The notes under the pieces were generated by a model that worked only from the letters and a program-made list of their open reading frames with translations, did not search any database and was not told the origin of the DNA. Positions 17,874 through 26,271 of a DNA stretch of 35,723 nucleotides are shown here, piece by piece; positions within the stretch are counted from its first letter, which is position 1, and every line of letters begins with the position of its first letter. Source of the DNA: Actinomyces oris (GTDB taxonomy: Bacteria > Actinomycetota > Actinomycetes > Actinomycetales > Actinomycetaceae); assembly GCF_001937665.1 (NCBI RefSeq), contig NZ_MSKL01000003.1:1-35723 (forward strand). The letters run 5' to 3'. A program made the translations under genes and the position numbers.

Positions 17874-19412
17874 GTGCATCCTTCCCGCGCTGTCTCCAGT
17901 GTGGGGGCGGTCCTGACCGCCCTCCCTCTTGCTCTTGGTGCGCTCGTCGCCCCTACTGTTGCGCCCCCGGCTGCTGCCGCCCCGGGGCAGACCATGCTCG
18001 CCTCCCCGCAGCCACTGCCCACCGCTCAGATCGACGGCATCGTCCTGGATCAGGCGGTTGTGGGCAATACCGTCTACGTCGTCGGAGAGTTCAAGAACGC
18101 TCGCCCCGCCGGCGCTGCCGCCGGTGAGAACGAGTCTCCTCGTTACAACGCCATGGCCTTCGACATCACGACCGGTGCGCTGCTGGACTGGGCCCCCAAG
18201 GTCAACGGCAAGATCAATGCGGTCGAGGCGTCGGCCGACGGGTCCACCATCTACCTCGGCGGCAACTTCACCTCCGTCAACGATGAGACGGTCTATCGGG
18301 TGGCAGCGGTGGACGCCGCGGGCAAGCGCAAGCCGCTGGGTGCATCGGCCAACGGAACTGTCATGGACCTGGAGGTCTCACCCGACGGCTCCACCCTGTA
18401 CCTGGCCGGCTCCTTCACCCAGGTCAACTCCGCGTCGCGTCAGCGTGCCGGTGCTGTGGATCTGAAGACGAACAAGGTGACCAGCTTCGCCCCTCAGGTC
18501 GACGACTCCCTGGTTCGCTCCATCACGGTGGCCACTGATAACTCCGCAGTGGCGATCGGTGGCTCCTTCACCTCGGTGGGAGGATCCTCCGACGCCTACG
18601 GCATCGCCGTCCTGGAGAAGGACGGATCTCTGCGGCACACCAACATCTCCAGCGTCATCCGCAACGCGGGGTCGGACTCTGGGATCATGAGCCTCAAATC
18701 GGACTCCCGAGGCCTTTATGGCACCGGATACTCCCAGGAGGGGACCTTCGAGGGGATGTTCCGTGCCAGCTGGACCACTGGGGACATCGACCTCATGGCC
18801 GACTGCCACGGTGACACCTACGACGTGCTGCCCACCAATGACGTCATCTACATCGGCAGCCACACTCACGACTGCAGCAACATCGGTGGTTTCTCCGATC
18901 GCTCCGAAACGGAGGGGGTCTACCACCATGCCGTGGGCTTCTCCAGCACGGCGACGGGCACTGTGAGCTCCAACACGGCCCCCGGCTACAGCGACTATGC
19001 GGGACTGCCCGCCCCCACGCAGTACAACGGCTTCCTGCCGGGTTTCCAGATCGGAGAGTACAGCGGCTTGAGCCAGGCGGTGTGGACCGTTGAGGGCAAC
19101 AGCCAGTACCTCGTCTACGGCGGTGAGTTCGTCGCGGTCAACGGCACCCGGCAGCAGGGCATTGTCCGCTTCTCCATGAGTGGAGGCGATGTCAACGCCG
19201 CCAACCCCGGTGATGAGGGCGGCAACAACGGGGATAACGGCGATAACGGGGACAACGGCGACAACGACGGCGGCAAGGACAAGAAGGATAAGAAGAACAA
19301 GGACAAGAAGGGTAAGAAGAACAAGAAGAAGCAGGACGACTGGGACAACCAGGACGGCTGGGATCAGGATGACCAGGAGAACAACCAGGGCGACGGCTGG
19401 TGGTGGTGGTGA
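17874..19412 (+). CDS. Secreted beta-propeller protein with charged repeat tail ending in four Trp
   Basis: The 512-residue protein starts at GTG 17874 with GGAG 5 nt upstream. A signal peptide runs to about APPAAAA (residues 1-36). Residues about 45-440 form repeated propeller blades of the type S-x-DGSTIYLGGNFTSVN and SPDGSTLYLAGSFTQVNS, followed by DCHGDTYDVLP and HTHDCSNIGGF, in which two Cys may pair. After VRFSMSG the protein becomes low-complexity: GDN repeats, a Lys/Asp stretch (KDKKDKKNKDKKGKK), an Asp/Gln/Trp stretch and a final WWWW. It is about 50-60% similar by eye to the first 450 residues of the protein at 20694. There is no sortase motif. A wall-associated role, through the charged tail, in surface polysaccharide handling is a guess from location. 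Confidence 0.88.
   Translation: MHPSRAVSSVGAVLTALPLALGALVAPTVAPPAAAAPGQTMLASPQPLPTAQIDGIVLDQAVVGNTVYVVGEFKNARPAGAAAGENESPRYNAMAFDITTGALLDWAPKVNGKINAVEASADGSTIYLGGNFTSVNDETVYRVAAVDAAGKRKPLGASANGTVMDLEVSPDGSTLYLAGSFTQVNSASRQRAGAVDLKTNKVTSFAPQVDDSLVRSITVATDNSAVAIGGSFTSVGGSSDAYGIAVLEKDGSLRHTNISSVIRNAGSDSGIMSLKSDSRGLYGTGYSQEGTFEGMFRASWTTGDIDLMADCHGDTYDVLPTNDVIYIGSHTHDCSNIGGFSDRSETEGVYHHAVGFSSTATGTVSSNTAPGYSDYAGLPAPTQYNGFLPGFQIGEYSGLSQAVWTVEGNSQYLVYGGEFVAVNGTRQQGIVRFSMSGGDVNAANPGDEGGNNGDNGDNGDNGDNDGGKDKKDKKNKDKKGKKNKKKQDDWDNQDGWDQDDQENNQGDGWWWW
19204..19266 (+). repeat. GDN-encoding short tandem repeat in the propeller protein tail
   Basis: Near-identical 9- to 12-base units encode G-D-N four to five times in a row after the propeller domain. 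Whole-codon slippage would alter tail length without a frameshift. Confidence 0.6.
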
Positions 19413-19522
19413 CCATGAGGCCCGTCGGGTCGGCGGATCGTTGCGGTTTATCCTCTGAACGATCCGGTTCTATGGCCAGTGGTGGTGTGCTCCCGAACTC
19501 AGTGACCGCAGAGGGCGGCGTC

Positions 19523-20236
19523 GTGCACGGCAGAGGTCGTACGCTTCGGCACGTGTCTCGAACTCGAATGCTGATCCTCCCCGCCATCCTGGTGCTGGGT
19601 CTGGGGCTGGCCGCCTGTGGAAGCGGGAAGTCCCAGAGCACTGCCAGCCCCTCCGCCCCTGCCTCTGCTTCCGCCAGTGGCTCGGCCTCTGCTCAGGCTG
19701 CTCCCTCGAATGTCGCTACGCCGACGATTCAGACCGCGAAGCCGACGGCAGCGCCTCCGTCTCCCTCGGACGATGTCTCCACCCCGGACGCCTCCTCGAT
19801 CGACCCCAAGGCCGTTGAGACCGGTGACCTGTCGAAGGATGAGTATCCTGAGGTGGGTCTGGACAAGTCCGTCCGTGTCGACGGGGATCTGGTGGTCTCT
19901 CTGGGGCAGATGCAGGCGAAGGACTTCGCCAGCGGGCCCGGTGAGGTGGGGGGCTCTGGAGTCCTGGTGCCGGTGAAGGTGACGAACAGGTCCAGCCAGG
20001 ACATGCCGCTGGCCAGCGTGCTGTCCACCACCGTCAACTACGGCGAGGGTACTGGTACGCCTGCCAGCGAGATCGTCTCGGCCTCGGATGCGGTGCCGGC
20101 CACGCTTGCCGCCGGACAGACGGTGACCGTCAATCGCGCCTTCGTCATTCCGGCGGAGGAGCGAGGAAATGTCAAGGTCGTCGTCGACCTGGGTGCGGAC
20201 CGCGGGGCCGCCACCTTCAGGGGGTCTGCCGGCTGA
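19523..20236 (+). CDS. Lipoprotein with Ser/Ala/Pro linker and an Ig-like (DUF4352-like) domain
   Basis: The protein has 237 residues from GTG 19523, preferred because GAGGG ends 7 nt upstream; GTG 19553 and ATG 19568 are alternatives. A basic n-region and hydrophobic core (MLILPAILVLGLG) lead to the lipobox LAAC with Cys32, the predicted diacylglycerol attachment site. A disordered Ser/Ala/Pro/Thr linker to about residue 115 precedes a beta-rich domain (VSLGQMQAKDFASGPGEVGGSGVLVPVKVTNRS ... ATLAAGQTVTVNRAFVIP), resembling the DUF4352-like domains of actinobacterial lipoproteins. It is membrane-tethered on the outer face. It lies 110 bp after the propeller gene and ends in a strong terminator, so the two may be co-transcribed. 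Its partner is unknown. Confidence 0.82.
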   Translation: MHGRGRTLRHVSRTRMLILPAILVLGLGLAACGSGKSQSTASPSAPASASASGSASAQAAPSNVATPTIQTAKPTAAPPSPSDDVSTPDASSIDPKAVETGDLSKDEYPEVGLDKSVRVDGDLVVSLGQMQAKDFASGPGEVGGSGVLVPVKVTNRSSQDMPLASVLSTTVNYGEGTGTPASEIVSASDAVPATLAAGQTVTVNRAFVIPAEERGNVKVVVDLGADRGAATFRGSAG

Positions 20237-20287
20237 TCCGGGACGAGTCCTCTGAGGGCGTTGTCTCTCTTCCCTCTTGTCTGCAAT

Positions 20288-20335
20288 CAAGGCGCCGTCC
20301 GTTGCTCACCTTCATGAGCAACGGACGGCGCCTTG
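20288..20335. terminator. Strong hairpin terminator
   Basis: A perfect 21-bp stem (20288-20308 with 20315-20335) encloses a 6-nt loop (CCTTCA), 51 bp after the lipoprotein stop. A few A residues precede and no U tract follows; stem length alone makes a terminator very likely. Confidence 0.85.
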
Positions 20336-20693
20336 GTGTGACGCGCGACCCGCTCGGACAGCTCGGGTGAAGGTTCTCGACTGTTGCCTCGCTGTGACAT
20401 GAAATGAATCGGTCCTGAAGGCAACCTGAGTCTTGTCTATATAGAAGGTAGTTCCGATGGAAGGGTCTTATGGGTGTACCCGATTCCTTGAAACGTATGG
20501 ATGATGGCGCCATTTGAGCGAAGGGTCGGTGTGCTGCGGGATTGTTCCGACCTGTGGTGTGCGCCAAAAGGGCGGTGAGCAAGTTGTTGACGGTGTACGA
20601 TGAGCGCGCCCGTCGACCCTGGCCGGGCGCGGAATACCAGCCATTCGTAAGGTTGTGTGTCCGTGATCTGAGTATGTTCTGAATGGAATACCT
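20336..20693 (+). promoter_or_regulatory. Leader region upstream of the LamG propeller gene
   Basis: These 358 bp contain no gene I accept. The region is relatively A+T-rich from 20395 to 20700. The palindrome TCTATATAGA is at 20436-20445 and ATGGCGCCAT lies near 20505. The promoter of the large gene should lie here but I could not fix a -35/-10 pair. The distance from the terminator to the start leaves room for a long untranslated leader. Confidence 0.45.
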
Positions 20694-23600
20694 GTGAAGC
20701 TCCCCCGCCGACTCCTGAGCGGCCTGCTGGCCGCGGCTCTCGTTCCCATTGGTGCCGTCACGCTCGCTCCGGCATCCCCCGCCTCCGCGGATCCGGCTCC
20801 CGCCGGCGCCGCCGGCACTCCCAGCACCGTCTCCGCCGACGCCCTGCCCACCGCCCAGATCAACGGCATTGTCTGGGACCAGGTCGTGGTCGGGGACATC
20901 GTCTATGCCGTCGGAAAGTTCTCCTCGGCGAGGCCGGCGGGATCGCCGGCCGGTCAGAACGAGACACCGCGCGGCAACGCGATGGCCTACAACATCAACA
21001 CTGGTGAGATCGTCGACTGGGCGCCCACCACCAACGGCACCATCAACACCATTGCCGCCTCCGCCGATGGTCAGACCCTCTACCTGGGCGGCGAGTTCAC
21101 GACACTGAACAACCAGACGGCCTGGCGCGTCGGAGCGGTCAGGACCTCCGACGGTCAGCGCGCTCCGCTGGGCGCCTCGGCCAACGGTAGCGTCAAGGCC
21201 CTGAGTGTCTCCCCTAACGGACAGACCCTGTACATCGGTGGGGCCTTCACTCAAATCAACTCCTCGGCCCGCCAGCGCGTCGCCGCGCTCAACCTGGGTA
21301 GCCAGCAGCTGACGAACTTCGCGCCGAAGATCGACAACTACTACGTGCGTAGCATCGTCGAAGCCGTTGACGGCTCGGCCGTGGCTATCGGCGGGGCCTT
21401 CGAGTCCGTCGGAGGCAGCGACAAGCCCGGTCACGGGATCGCCATCTTCGAGAAGGACGGCAGCCTGCGCAAGAACAACGTCTCCAGCGTGGTCCGCGGC
21501 GCCGGCGCCGAGGCCTCCGTCATGAGCGTCAAGGCCGACGAGCAGGGCCTGTACGCGGCGAGCTACTCCCGGCTCGGCACCTTCGAAGGCGTCATGCGTC
21601 TGAACTGGACCACCGGGGACATCGACTACATGGCTGACTGCCACGGCGACTCCTACGACGTCCTGCCCGCCGGTGACGTCGTCTACGCCGCCAGCCACTC
21701 CCACGACTGCTCCAACATCGGGGGCTTCCCGGACGTCTCCTACCACTACCACAACGCGGTGGCCTACACGAACGCCGCCACTGGAACGGTGAAGGACAAC
21801 AGCGCCGCGGGCTACAAGAACTACGCCGGGCAGAACGCCACCACCAACCTCAACTTCTACCCCGACTTCACGCCGGGCAAGATCTCCGGTGCCATCCAGG
21901 CGACCTGGACCGTTGAGGGCAACGACAAGTACGTCGTCTACGGCGGCGAGTTCCTGGCCGTCAACGGCGCTGCCCAGCAGGGGCTGGTGCGATTCGCCCG
22001 CCGCGACATCGCCCCGAACAAGCAGGGCCCGATGGACAAGGGCGGTGCCTTCAAGGTCACCGGCTCCTCGCCGCGCGCCGGGGTCGTCTCCCTGTCCTTC
22101 AAGGCCAACTGGGACAGGGACGACAAGGCCCTGACCTACAACGTCTACCGCGACGCCATGAACGGTCAGCCGGTCACCAGCCAGACGGTGAGCGCCGGCT
22201 TCTGGGAGCGCTCCGATCTCAGCGCCACCGACGTCGTCGAGCCCGGAAGCACCCACCGCTACCGGGTCCAGGTGACTGACCAGTGGGGGGCCTCCACGGT
22301 CTCGGACTGGGTGACGGTCAAGGCCGGTGAGGGCCAGGGCCTGAGCAAGTACGGTGCCCGCGTCCTGGCCGACGGCGCCGCCCACTACTGGTCCTTCGAC
22401 GAGACCGACGGCGACAAGGCCGAGGACTTCGTGGGCCAGCGCAACCTGACGATCCGCGGCCAGGCCTACAAGCGCGGAAGCAAGTCCGTCCTGGACTCGG
22501 GGGCCTCACTGGGCCTGACCTCGGACAGTGGGAACAAGTCGCACGCCGCGACGCGCGTCGCCTCCCAGGCTCCCACCGCCTTCTCCATGGAGGCGTGGGT
22601 CCGCACGAACTCCACCTCGGGTGGCCATATCATGGGCTACGGCTCCTCTGCGGCCAACCAGTCGTGGAGCCGTGACCGCATGGTGTACATGCGCAATGAC
22701 GGCACGCTCAGCTTCATGCTCTATCCAGGCAAGCTGACCACCATCACGACTCCCAAGAGCTACAACGACGGACAGTGGCACCACATCGTGGCCTCCATGA
22801 GTCCCACCACCGGCGCCATGCTCTACGTGGACGGCAACCTCGCCGCCTTCGACGGCTCCATGACTGAGGGACAGAGCTACTCCGGTTACTGGCGCATCGG
22901 CGGGGACGCCCTCAGCGGAGTCAACGGCCAGCCCTCCAACACCAACATCCAGGCCGACATCGACGAGGCCGCCGTCTACAGCACGCCGCTGTCCGCACGG
23001 CAGATCGCCGAGCACTACACCGCCGCCACCGGTAAGCAGGTCGAGCCGGACAAGGGCAAGGACAACGGCAAGGACAACGCCGGCAAGGACAAGGGCAAGG
23101 ACAAGCAGCCCGAGGGCAGCGCTCTGCTGGAGGACCCCTTCGAGCGCAGCGTGAACGGCGGCTGGGGCAAGGCCAAGGCCGGCGGTGAGTGGAAGACCAC
23201 CTGGAACGCGGCGGCATTCTCCGTCGACGGCACCAGCGGTCGGATCGCCATGGCCGGTCCGCGCTCCTCGGCATCGATCATCTCCGATCCGATCAAGTCG
23301 ACCTCCACCGACGCCGTCGTGGACTTCTCCCTGGACGCGGTGCCGTCCGGGAACGGTGCCTTCATCTCCTACGCCGCCCGCACGACCAAGGCCGGTCAGT
23401 ACCAGGCCACGGTCCGCATCGGCAGCACCGGCAACCCGGTGGTCACGGTCTCGCGCGTGGTCAAGGGTCGGGAGACCTCCCTGGGCTCCTACGTGCTGAC
23501 GCAGCCCTACACGGCCGGTCAGCCGCTCCATCTACGCATGGTGGTCGACGGTGCGGAGTCGACCAACATCCAGGCCAAGCTCTGGGCCGGTGACGCCGAA

Positions 23601-23747
23601 CCCGCCGAGTGGGGGATCGAGGCCGTCGACAACGACAAGACCCTCAACGAGGCCGGCACCGTGGGGCTGACCACCTACATGTCCAGCTCGGCCGGGCCGG
23701 AGACCGTGACCCTGGCGGTCGACAAGGTCACCATCAAGCAGCGCTGA
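20694..23747 (+). CDS. Secreted beta-propeller/LamG multidomain protein
   Basis: The 1017-residue protein starts at GTG 20694. A signal peptide ends near ASPASA (about residue 33). Residues about 45-450 are a beta-propeller closely related to the product at 17874 (shared DCHGDSYDVLP, SHDCSNIGGF and TWTVEGNDKYVVYGGEFLAVNG). An Fn3-like segment (YNVYRD, HRYRVQVTDQWG) covers about 460-550. A LamG/concanavalin-like domain covers about 560-775 (HYWSFDETDGD, FSMEAWVRT, WHHIVASMSPTTGAMLYVDG, IDEAAVYSTPLS). A Lys/Asp/Gly linker then leads to a second jelly-roll-like domain from about 815 to the end. The domain set suggests carbohydrate binding at the cell surface. There is no anchor motif. It is transcribed alone and followed by a hairpin terminator. 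Confidence 0.92.
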   Translation: MKLPRRLLSGLLAAALVPIGAVTLAPASPASADPAPAGAAGTPSTVSADALPTAQINGIVWDQVVVGDIVYAVGKFSSARPAGSPAGQNETPRGNAMAYNINTGEIVDWAPTTNGTINTIAASADGQTLYLGGEFTTLNNQTAWRVGAVRTSDGQRAPLGASANGSVKALSVSPNGQTLYIGGAFTQINSSARQRVAALNLGSQQLTNFAPKIDNYYVRSIVEAVDGSAVAIGGAFESVGGSDKPGHGIAIFEKDGSLRKNNVSSVVRGAGAEASVMSVKADEQGLYAASYSRLGTFEGVMRLNWTTGDIDYMADCHGDSYDVLPAGDVVYAASHSHDCSNIGGFPDVSYHYHNAVAYTNAATGTVKDNSAAGYKNYAGQNATTNLNFYPDFTPGKISGAIQATWTVEGNDKYVVYGGEFLAVNGAAQQGLVRFARRDIAPNKQGPMDKGGAFKVTGSSPRAGVVSLSFKANWDRDDKALTYNVYRDAMNGQPVTSQTVSAGFWERSDLSATDVVEPGSTHRYRVQVTDQWGASTVSDWVTVKAGEGQGLSKYGARVLADGAAHYWSFDETDGDKAEDFVGQRNLTIRGQAYKRGSKSVLDSGASLGLTSDSGNKSHAATRVASQAPTAFSMEAWVRTNSTSGGHIMGYGSSAANQSWSRDRMVYMRNDGTLSFMLYPGKLTTITTPKSYNDGQWHHIVASMSPTTGAMLYVDGNLAAFDGSMTEGQSYSGYWRIGGDALSGVNGQPSNTNIQADIDEAAVYSTPLSARQIAEHYTAATGKQVEPDKGKDNGKDNAGKDKGKDKQPEGSALLEDPFERSVNGGWGKAKAGGEWKTTWNAAAFSVDGTSGRIAMAGPRSSASIISDPIKSTSTDAVVDFSLDAVPSGNGAFISYAARTTKAGQYQATVRIGSTGNPVVTVSRVVKGRETSLGSYVLTQPYTAGQPLHLRMVVDGAESTNIQAKLWAGDAEPAEWGIEAVDNDKTLNEAGTVGLTTYMSSSAGPETVTLAVDKVTIKQR

Positions 23748-23770
23748 CGCCGTCGAGCGCAGTGCGCATA

Positions 23771-23814
23771 CGGGGCGGGCCGGGAAGATCTCAGGAGCTT
23801 CCCGGCCCGCCCCG
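23771..23814. terminator. Hairpin terminator after the LamG gene
   Basis: A perfect 17-bp G+C-rich stem (23771-23787 with 23798-23814) encloses a 10-nt loop, 24 bp after the stop codon at 23747. There is no U tract. Confidence 0.8.
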
Positions 23815-23938
23815 TGTCGGTGCGTGCTGTATCCGCGGCCCCGGCGTCCAAGAGGTGGCCACTCCCCGACATGTCACACGGAGGCAACACGGTGCGTCCC
23901 TAGGATCACCCTGTAGCGAGAACCCACTAGGAGGAACC

Positions 23939-24910
23939 ATGATCAGGGTAGCGATCAACGGATACGGCAACCTCGGCCGCGGCGTCGAGCAGGCCATCAC
24001 CAAGAACGCGGACATGGAGATCGCCGTCGTCTTCACCCGGCGCGACCCGGCCACCGTCGCCACCCAAGGGGCTCCCGTCGCCCACGTCGATGACATGGCC
24101 GCCTGGGCCGACAGGGTCGACGTCTGCCTGAACTGCGGAGGCTCGGCCACCGACCTGATCGAGCAGACCCCGGCCGCCGCGGCCCTGTTCAACACGGTCG
24201 ACTCCTTCGACACCCACGCCCGCATCCCCGAGCACTTCGCCGCCGTCGACGCCGCCGCCAAGGCCTCCGGTCACGTCGCCCTGATCTCCACCGGCTGGGA
24301 CCCGGGTCTGTTCTCCATGCTGCGGGTCCTGGGTGAGGCCGTCCTGCCCGACGGCGCCACCACCACGTTCTGGGGGCCCGGTGTCTCTCAGGGGCACTCC
24401 GACGCCCTGCGCCGCATCGACGGCGTCGTGGACGCCAAGCAGTACACCCGCCCGGTGGAGGCCACCGTCGCCGCGGTCAAGGCCGGCGACGACGTCGAGC
24501 TGACCACCCGCTCCATGCACACGCGCGACTGCTACGTGGTGGCTGAGGAGGGCACTGACCTGGCCCGCATCGAGCGGGAGATCGTGGAGATGCCCAACTA
24601 CTTCGCCGACTACGACACCACCGTCACCTTCATCACCGCCGAGGAGCTGGCCGCCGAGCACTCCGGGATTCCGCACGGCGGCTCCGTCATCCGCCGCGGG
24701 CACACCTCCGAGGGCGTCGCCGAGACCGTGAGCTTCGAGCTGCAGCTCGGCTCCAACCCGGAGTTCACCGGCTCGGTCCTGGTCGCCACGGCGCGTGCGG
24801 TGGCGAGGCTGGCCGCCCGCGGCGAGTCAGGTGCGCGCACTGTCTTCGACGTGACGCTCGCCGATCTTTCGCCCACGACTCCTGAGGACCTGCGCGCCCA
24901 CTACCTGTGA
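23939..24910 (+). CDS. ddh: meso-Diaminopimelate D-dehydrogenase
   Basis: This 323-residue NADPH-dependent enzyme (EC 1.4.1.16) converts L-tetrahydrodipicolinate and ammonia to meso-diaminopimelate in one step, feeding lysine and peptidoglycan synthesis. ATG 23939 follows AGGAGG by 4 nt. The N-terminal Rossmann motif is VAINGYGNLGRGVE; CLNCGGSATD, NTVDSFDTHARIP, ISTGWDPGLFSMLRVLGEAVLP and FWGPGVSQGHSDALRRIDGV are characteristic of Ddh and carry the substrate-binding loop. Length matches the family (about 320-330). The frame upstream of 23939 belongs to the previous gene and intergenic DNA. It stands alone between two terminators among surface-polysaccharide genes, so it is probably a single-gene unit. 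Confidence 0.95.
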   Translation: MIRVAINGYGNLGRGVEQAITKNADMEIAVVFTRRDPATVATQGAPVAHVDDMAAWADRVDVCLNCGGSATDLIEQTPAAAALFNTVDSFDTHARIPEHFAAVDAAAKASGHVALISTGWDPGLFSMLRVLGEAVLPDGATTTFWGPGVSQGHSDALRRIDGVVDAKQYTRPVEATVAAVKAGDDVELTTRSMHTRDCYVVAEEGTDLARIEREIVEMPNYFADYDTTVTFITAEELAAEHSGIPHGGSVIRRGHTSEGVAETVSFELQLGSNPEFTGSVLVATARAVARLAARGESGARTVFDVTLADLSPTTPEDLRAHYL

Positions 24911-24929
24911 GACGGGCGGACAGCCAGGG

Positions 24930-24966
24930 GCGTCCCGCCGTCGGCGTCGAGCCGGCGGCGGGACGC
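24930..24966. terminator. Bidirectional hairpin terminator between ddh and the GT2 gene
   Basis: A 16-bp stem with one G-T pair (24930-24945 with 24951-24966) and a 5-nt loop lies between convergent genes ending at 24910 (+) and 24983 (-). Confidence 0.8.
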
Positions 24967-24982
24967 CGAAGCAGCGGCTGAG

Positions 24983-26062
24983 TCAGCCGCGGATGAGGGG
25001 CTCGTCGACGTCGGGCAGCTCGCCGCGACGGGCGGCACGCAGGAGCCTCATCCCGTCACGGGTGGCCTGCGCCGCCGTCAGGAGCGGGCGGCGAGTGCTC
25101 AGGAGCTGGCGCCTGCCACCGCGCAGGACGATCTCGCGGGCGGCCCGGCCCGCCGTGGCCACCCACCGGCGCTGCGTGGCCCGGTCCAGGTGCAGCCCGG
25201 CGTACAGCAGCCGGTTGCGCACGTTGTAGTAGTAGTAGATGTCCGACTTGGCCCGATCGGACTGGTCGCCCTCGGAGTGGGTCCCGCCCTCGTCATGGAC
25301 GGCGACGGCGTCGCGCACCAGGGCCAGGCTGCCTCCGGCCGCCAGCACCCGGGCCGAGAAGTCCACGTCCTCCCAGTACAGGAAGTAGCGCGCGTCCAGG
25401 CCGCCGGCGGCCTCGAAGAGGTCGGCCGACAGAGCCAGGCAGGCCCCCGAGAGCCACGGCTGCGTACCGCCCGGGGGAATCGGGCGCGGTGAGCGGCGCG
25501 AGCGCATCGAGCCGTCCGCCAGGCACACGACGATCCCGTCGGAGACGATGCGGCCTCCGGAGTCCTTGAGCACCGGCGCCACCAGGGCGAGTCTGTCCGC
25601 GTGCGCCCTGGCCGCCAGACGGATGAGGTCGGCCCGGGCGATGACGGCGTCGGGATTGAGCAGGACGAGCAGGTCGGCGCCGAGCTCGCGGGCCCTGGCC
25701 GCCCCCAGGTTCATGCCGCCGCCGAAGCCGGTGTTCGTCTCCGGCAGGACCGCCTCCCAGCCCCGTGAGGAGGTCAGTGCCACCAACTCCTCGCGGGCGG
25801 CGGGCGTGGAGTAGTTGTCGACGACGATGATGCGGGCCTCGGGGGAGTCCTCGGCCACGCGCACCAGCGTGCGCTCCAGCAGCGCCGCCGAGTCGTAGCT
25901 GACGACGATGACCGCCGTGCGCGAGAGCAGCTCGCCACCGGAGAGCCCGCCGGACGCCTCGGTGATCTCGACTGTCTTGGCCGGAGCGCTGGTCTTGGGG
26001 CCGGTCGGCTCGGAGTTCTCAGCGGAGTCGGTGCCCTGGGCGGGGTCAGGGGTGGCGGTCAT
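24983..26062 (-). CDS. GT2 glycosyltransferase (WbbL/rhamnosyltransferase-like)
   Basis: This 359-residue GT-A enzyme is placed at ATG 26062, where AGGAAGG lies 11 nt upstream. The frame is open to GTG 26134, but there the GGAGG is only one base from the start. Motifs in order are TAVIVVSYDS, IIVVDNYST, TGFGGGMNLGAARA, the metal-binding LLNPDAV, GACLALSADLF and YFLYWEDVDFSARV. The NPDA and EDVDF elements are typical of the WbbL-like dTDP-rhamnose transferases. An acidic, Pro-rich leader precedes the catalytic domain. It would add a sugar, probably rhamnose, to a lipid-linked glycan. It is convergent with ddh and diverges from the paired GT2 genes on its other side. Confidence 0.9.
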   Translation of the reverse strand: MTATPDPAQGTDSAENSEPTGPKTSAPAKTVEITEASGGLSGGELLSRTAVIVVSYDSAALLERTLVRVAEDSPEARIIVVDNYSTPAAREELVALTSSRGWEAVLPETNTGFGGGMNLGAARARELGADLLVLLNPDAVIARADLIRLAARAHADRLALVAPVLKDSGGRIVSDGIVVCLADGSMRSRRSPRPIPPGGTQPWLSGACLALSADLFEAAGGLDARYFLYWEDVDFSARVLAAGGSLALVRDAVAVHDEGGTHSEGDQSDRAKSDIYYYYNVRNRLLYAGLHLDRATQRRWVATAGRAAREIVLRGGRRQLLSTRRPLLTAAQATRDGMRLLRAARRGELPDVDEPLIRG

Positions 26063-26271
26063 CGGAGCAGGAGCCTTCCTGGTGCAGGACGGTGTCGGAG
26101 TGGTGCAGGCGGGATCGGTTGCTGCGGGCGTCACGCCTCCGAGGGGCCGGTGGTGCGACGTCGTGTCCCGGGTGCTCTCGCCGTGGGGCGCACCCGGTTC
26201 GTGATAGTACCGTTAGACCCTGATATCACGCCGCGATCCGCCGGCAGGCGGGAGGAAGGACGGGGCTGGAC

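Noticed and set aside
19204-19330. Clustered short repeats as a regulatory or CRISPR-like element
   Set aside because: They are in frame within the propeller protein and encode a GDN/Lys-Asp tail.
20436-20445. TCTATATAGA palindrome as a promoter -10 element
   Set aside because: No partner -35 element stands at a suitable distance; kept only as a note in the leader region.
20217-22385. 722-codon open frame on the minus strand opposite the LamG propeller gene
   Set aside because: It is antisense to a gene with signal peptide and recognisable domains. Its composition (Val/Gly/Asp/Arg-rich) is typical of a high-G+C shadow frame, and it shows no motif or ribosome site.
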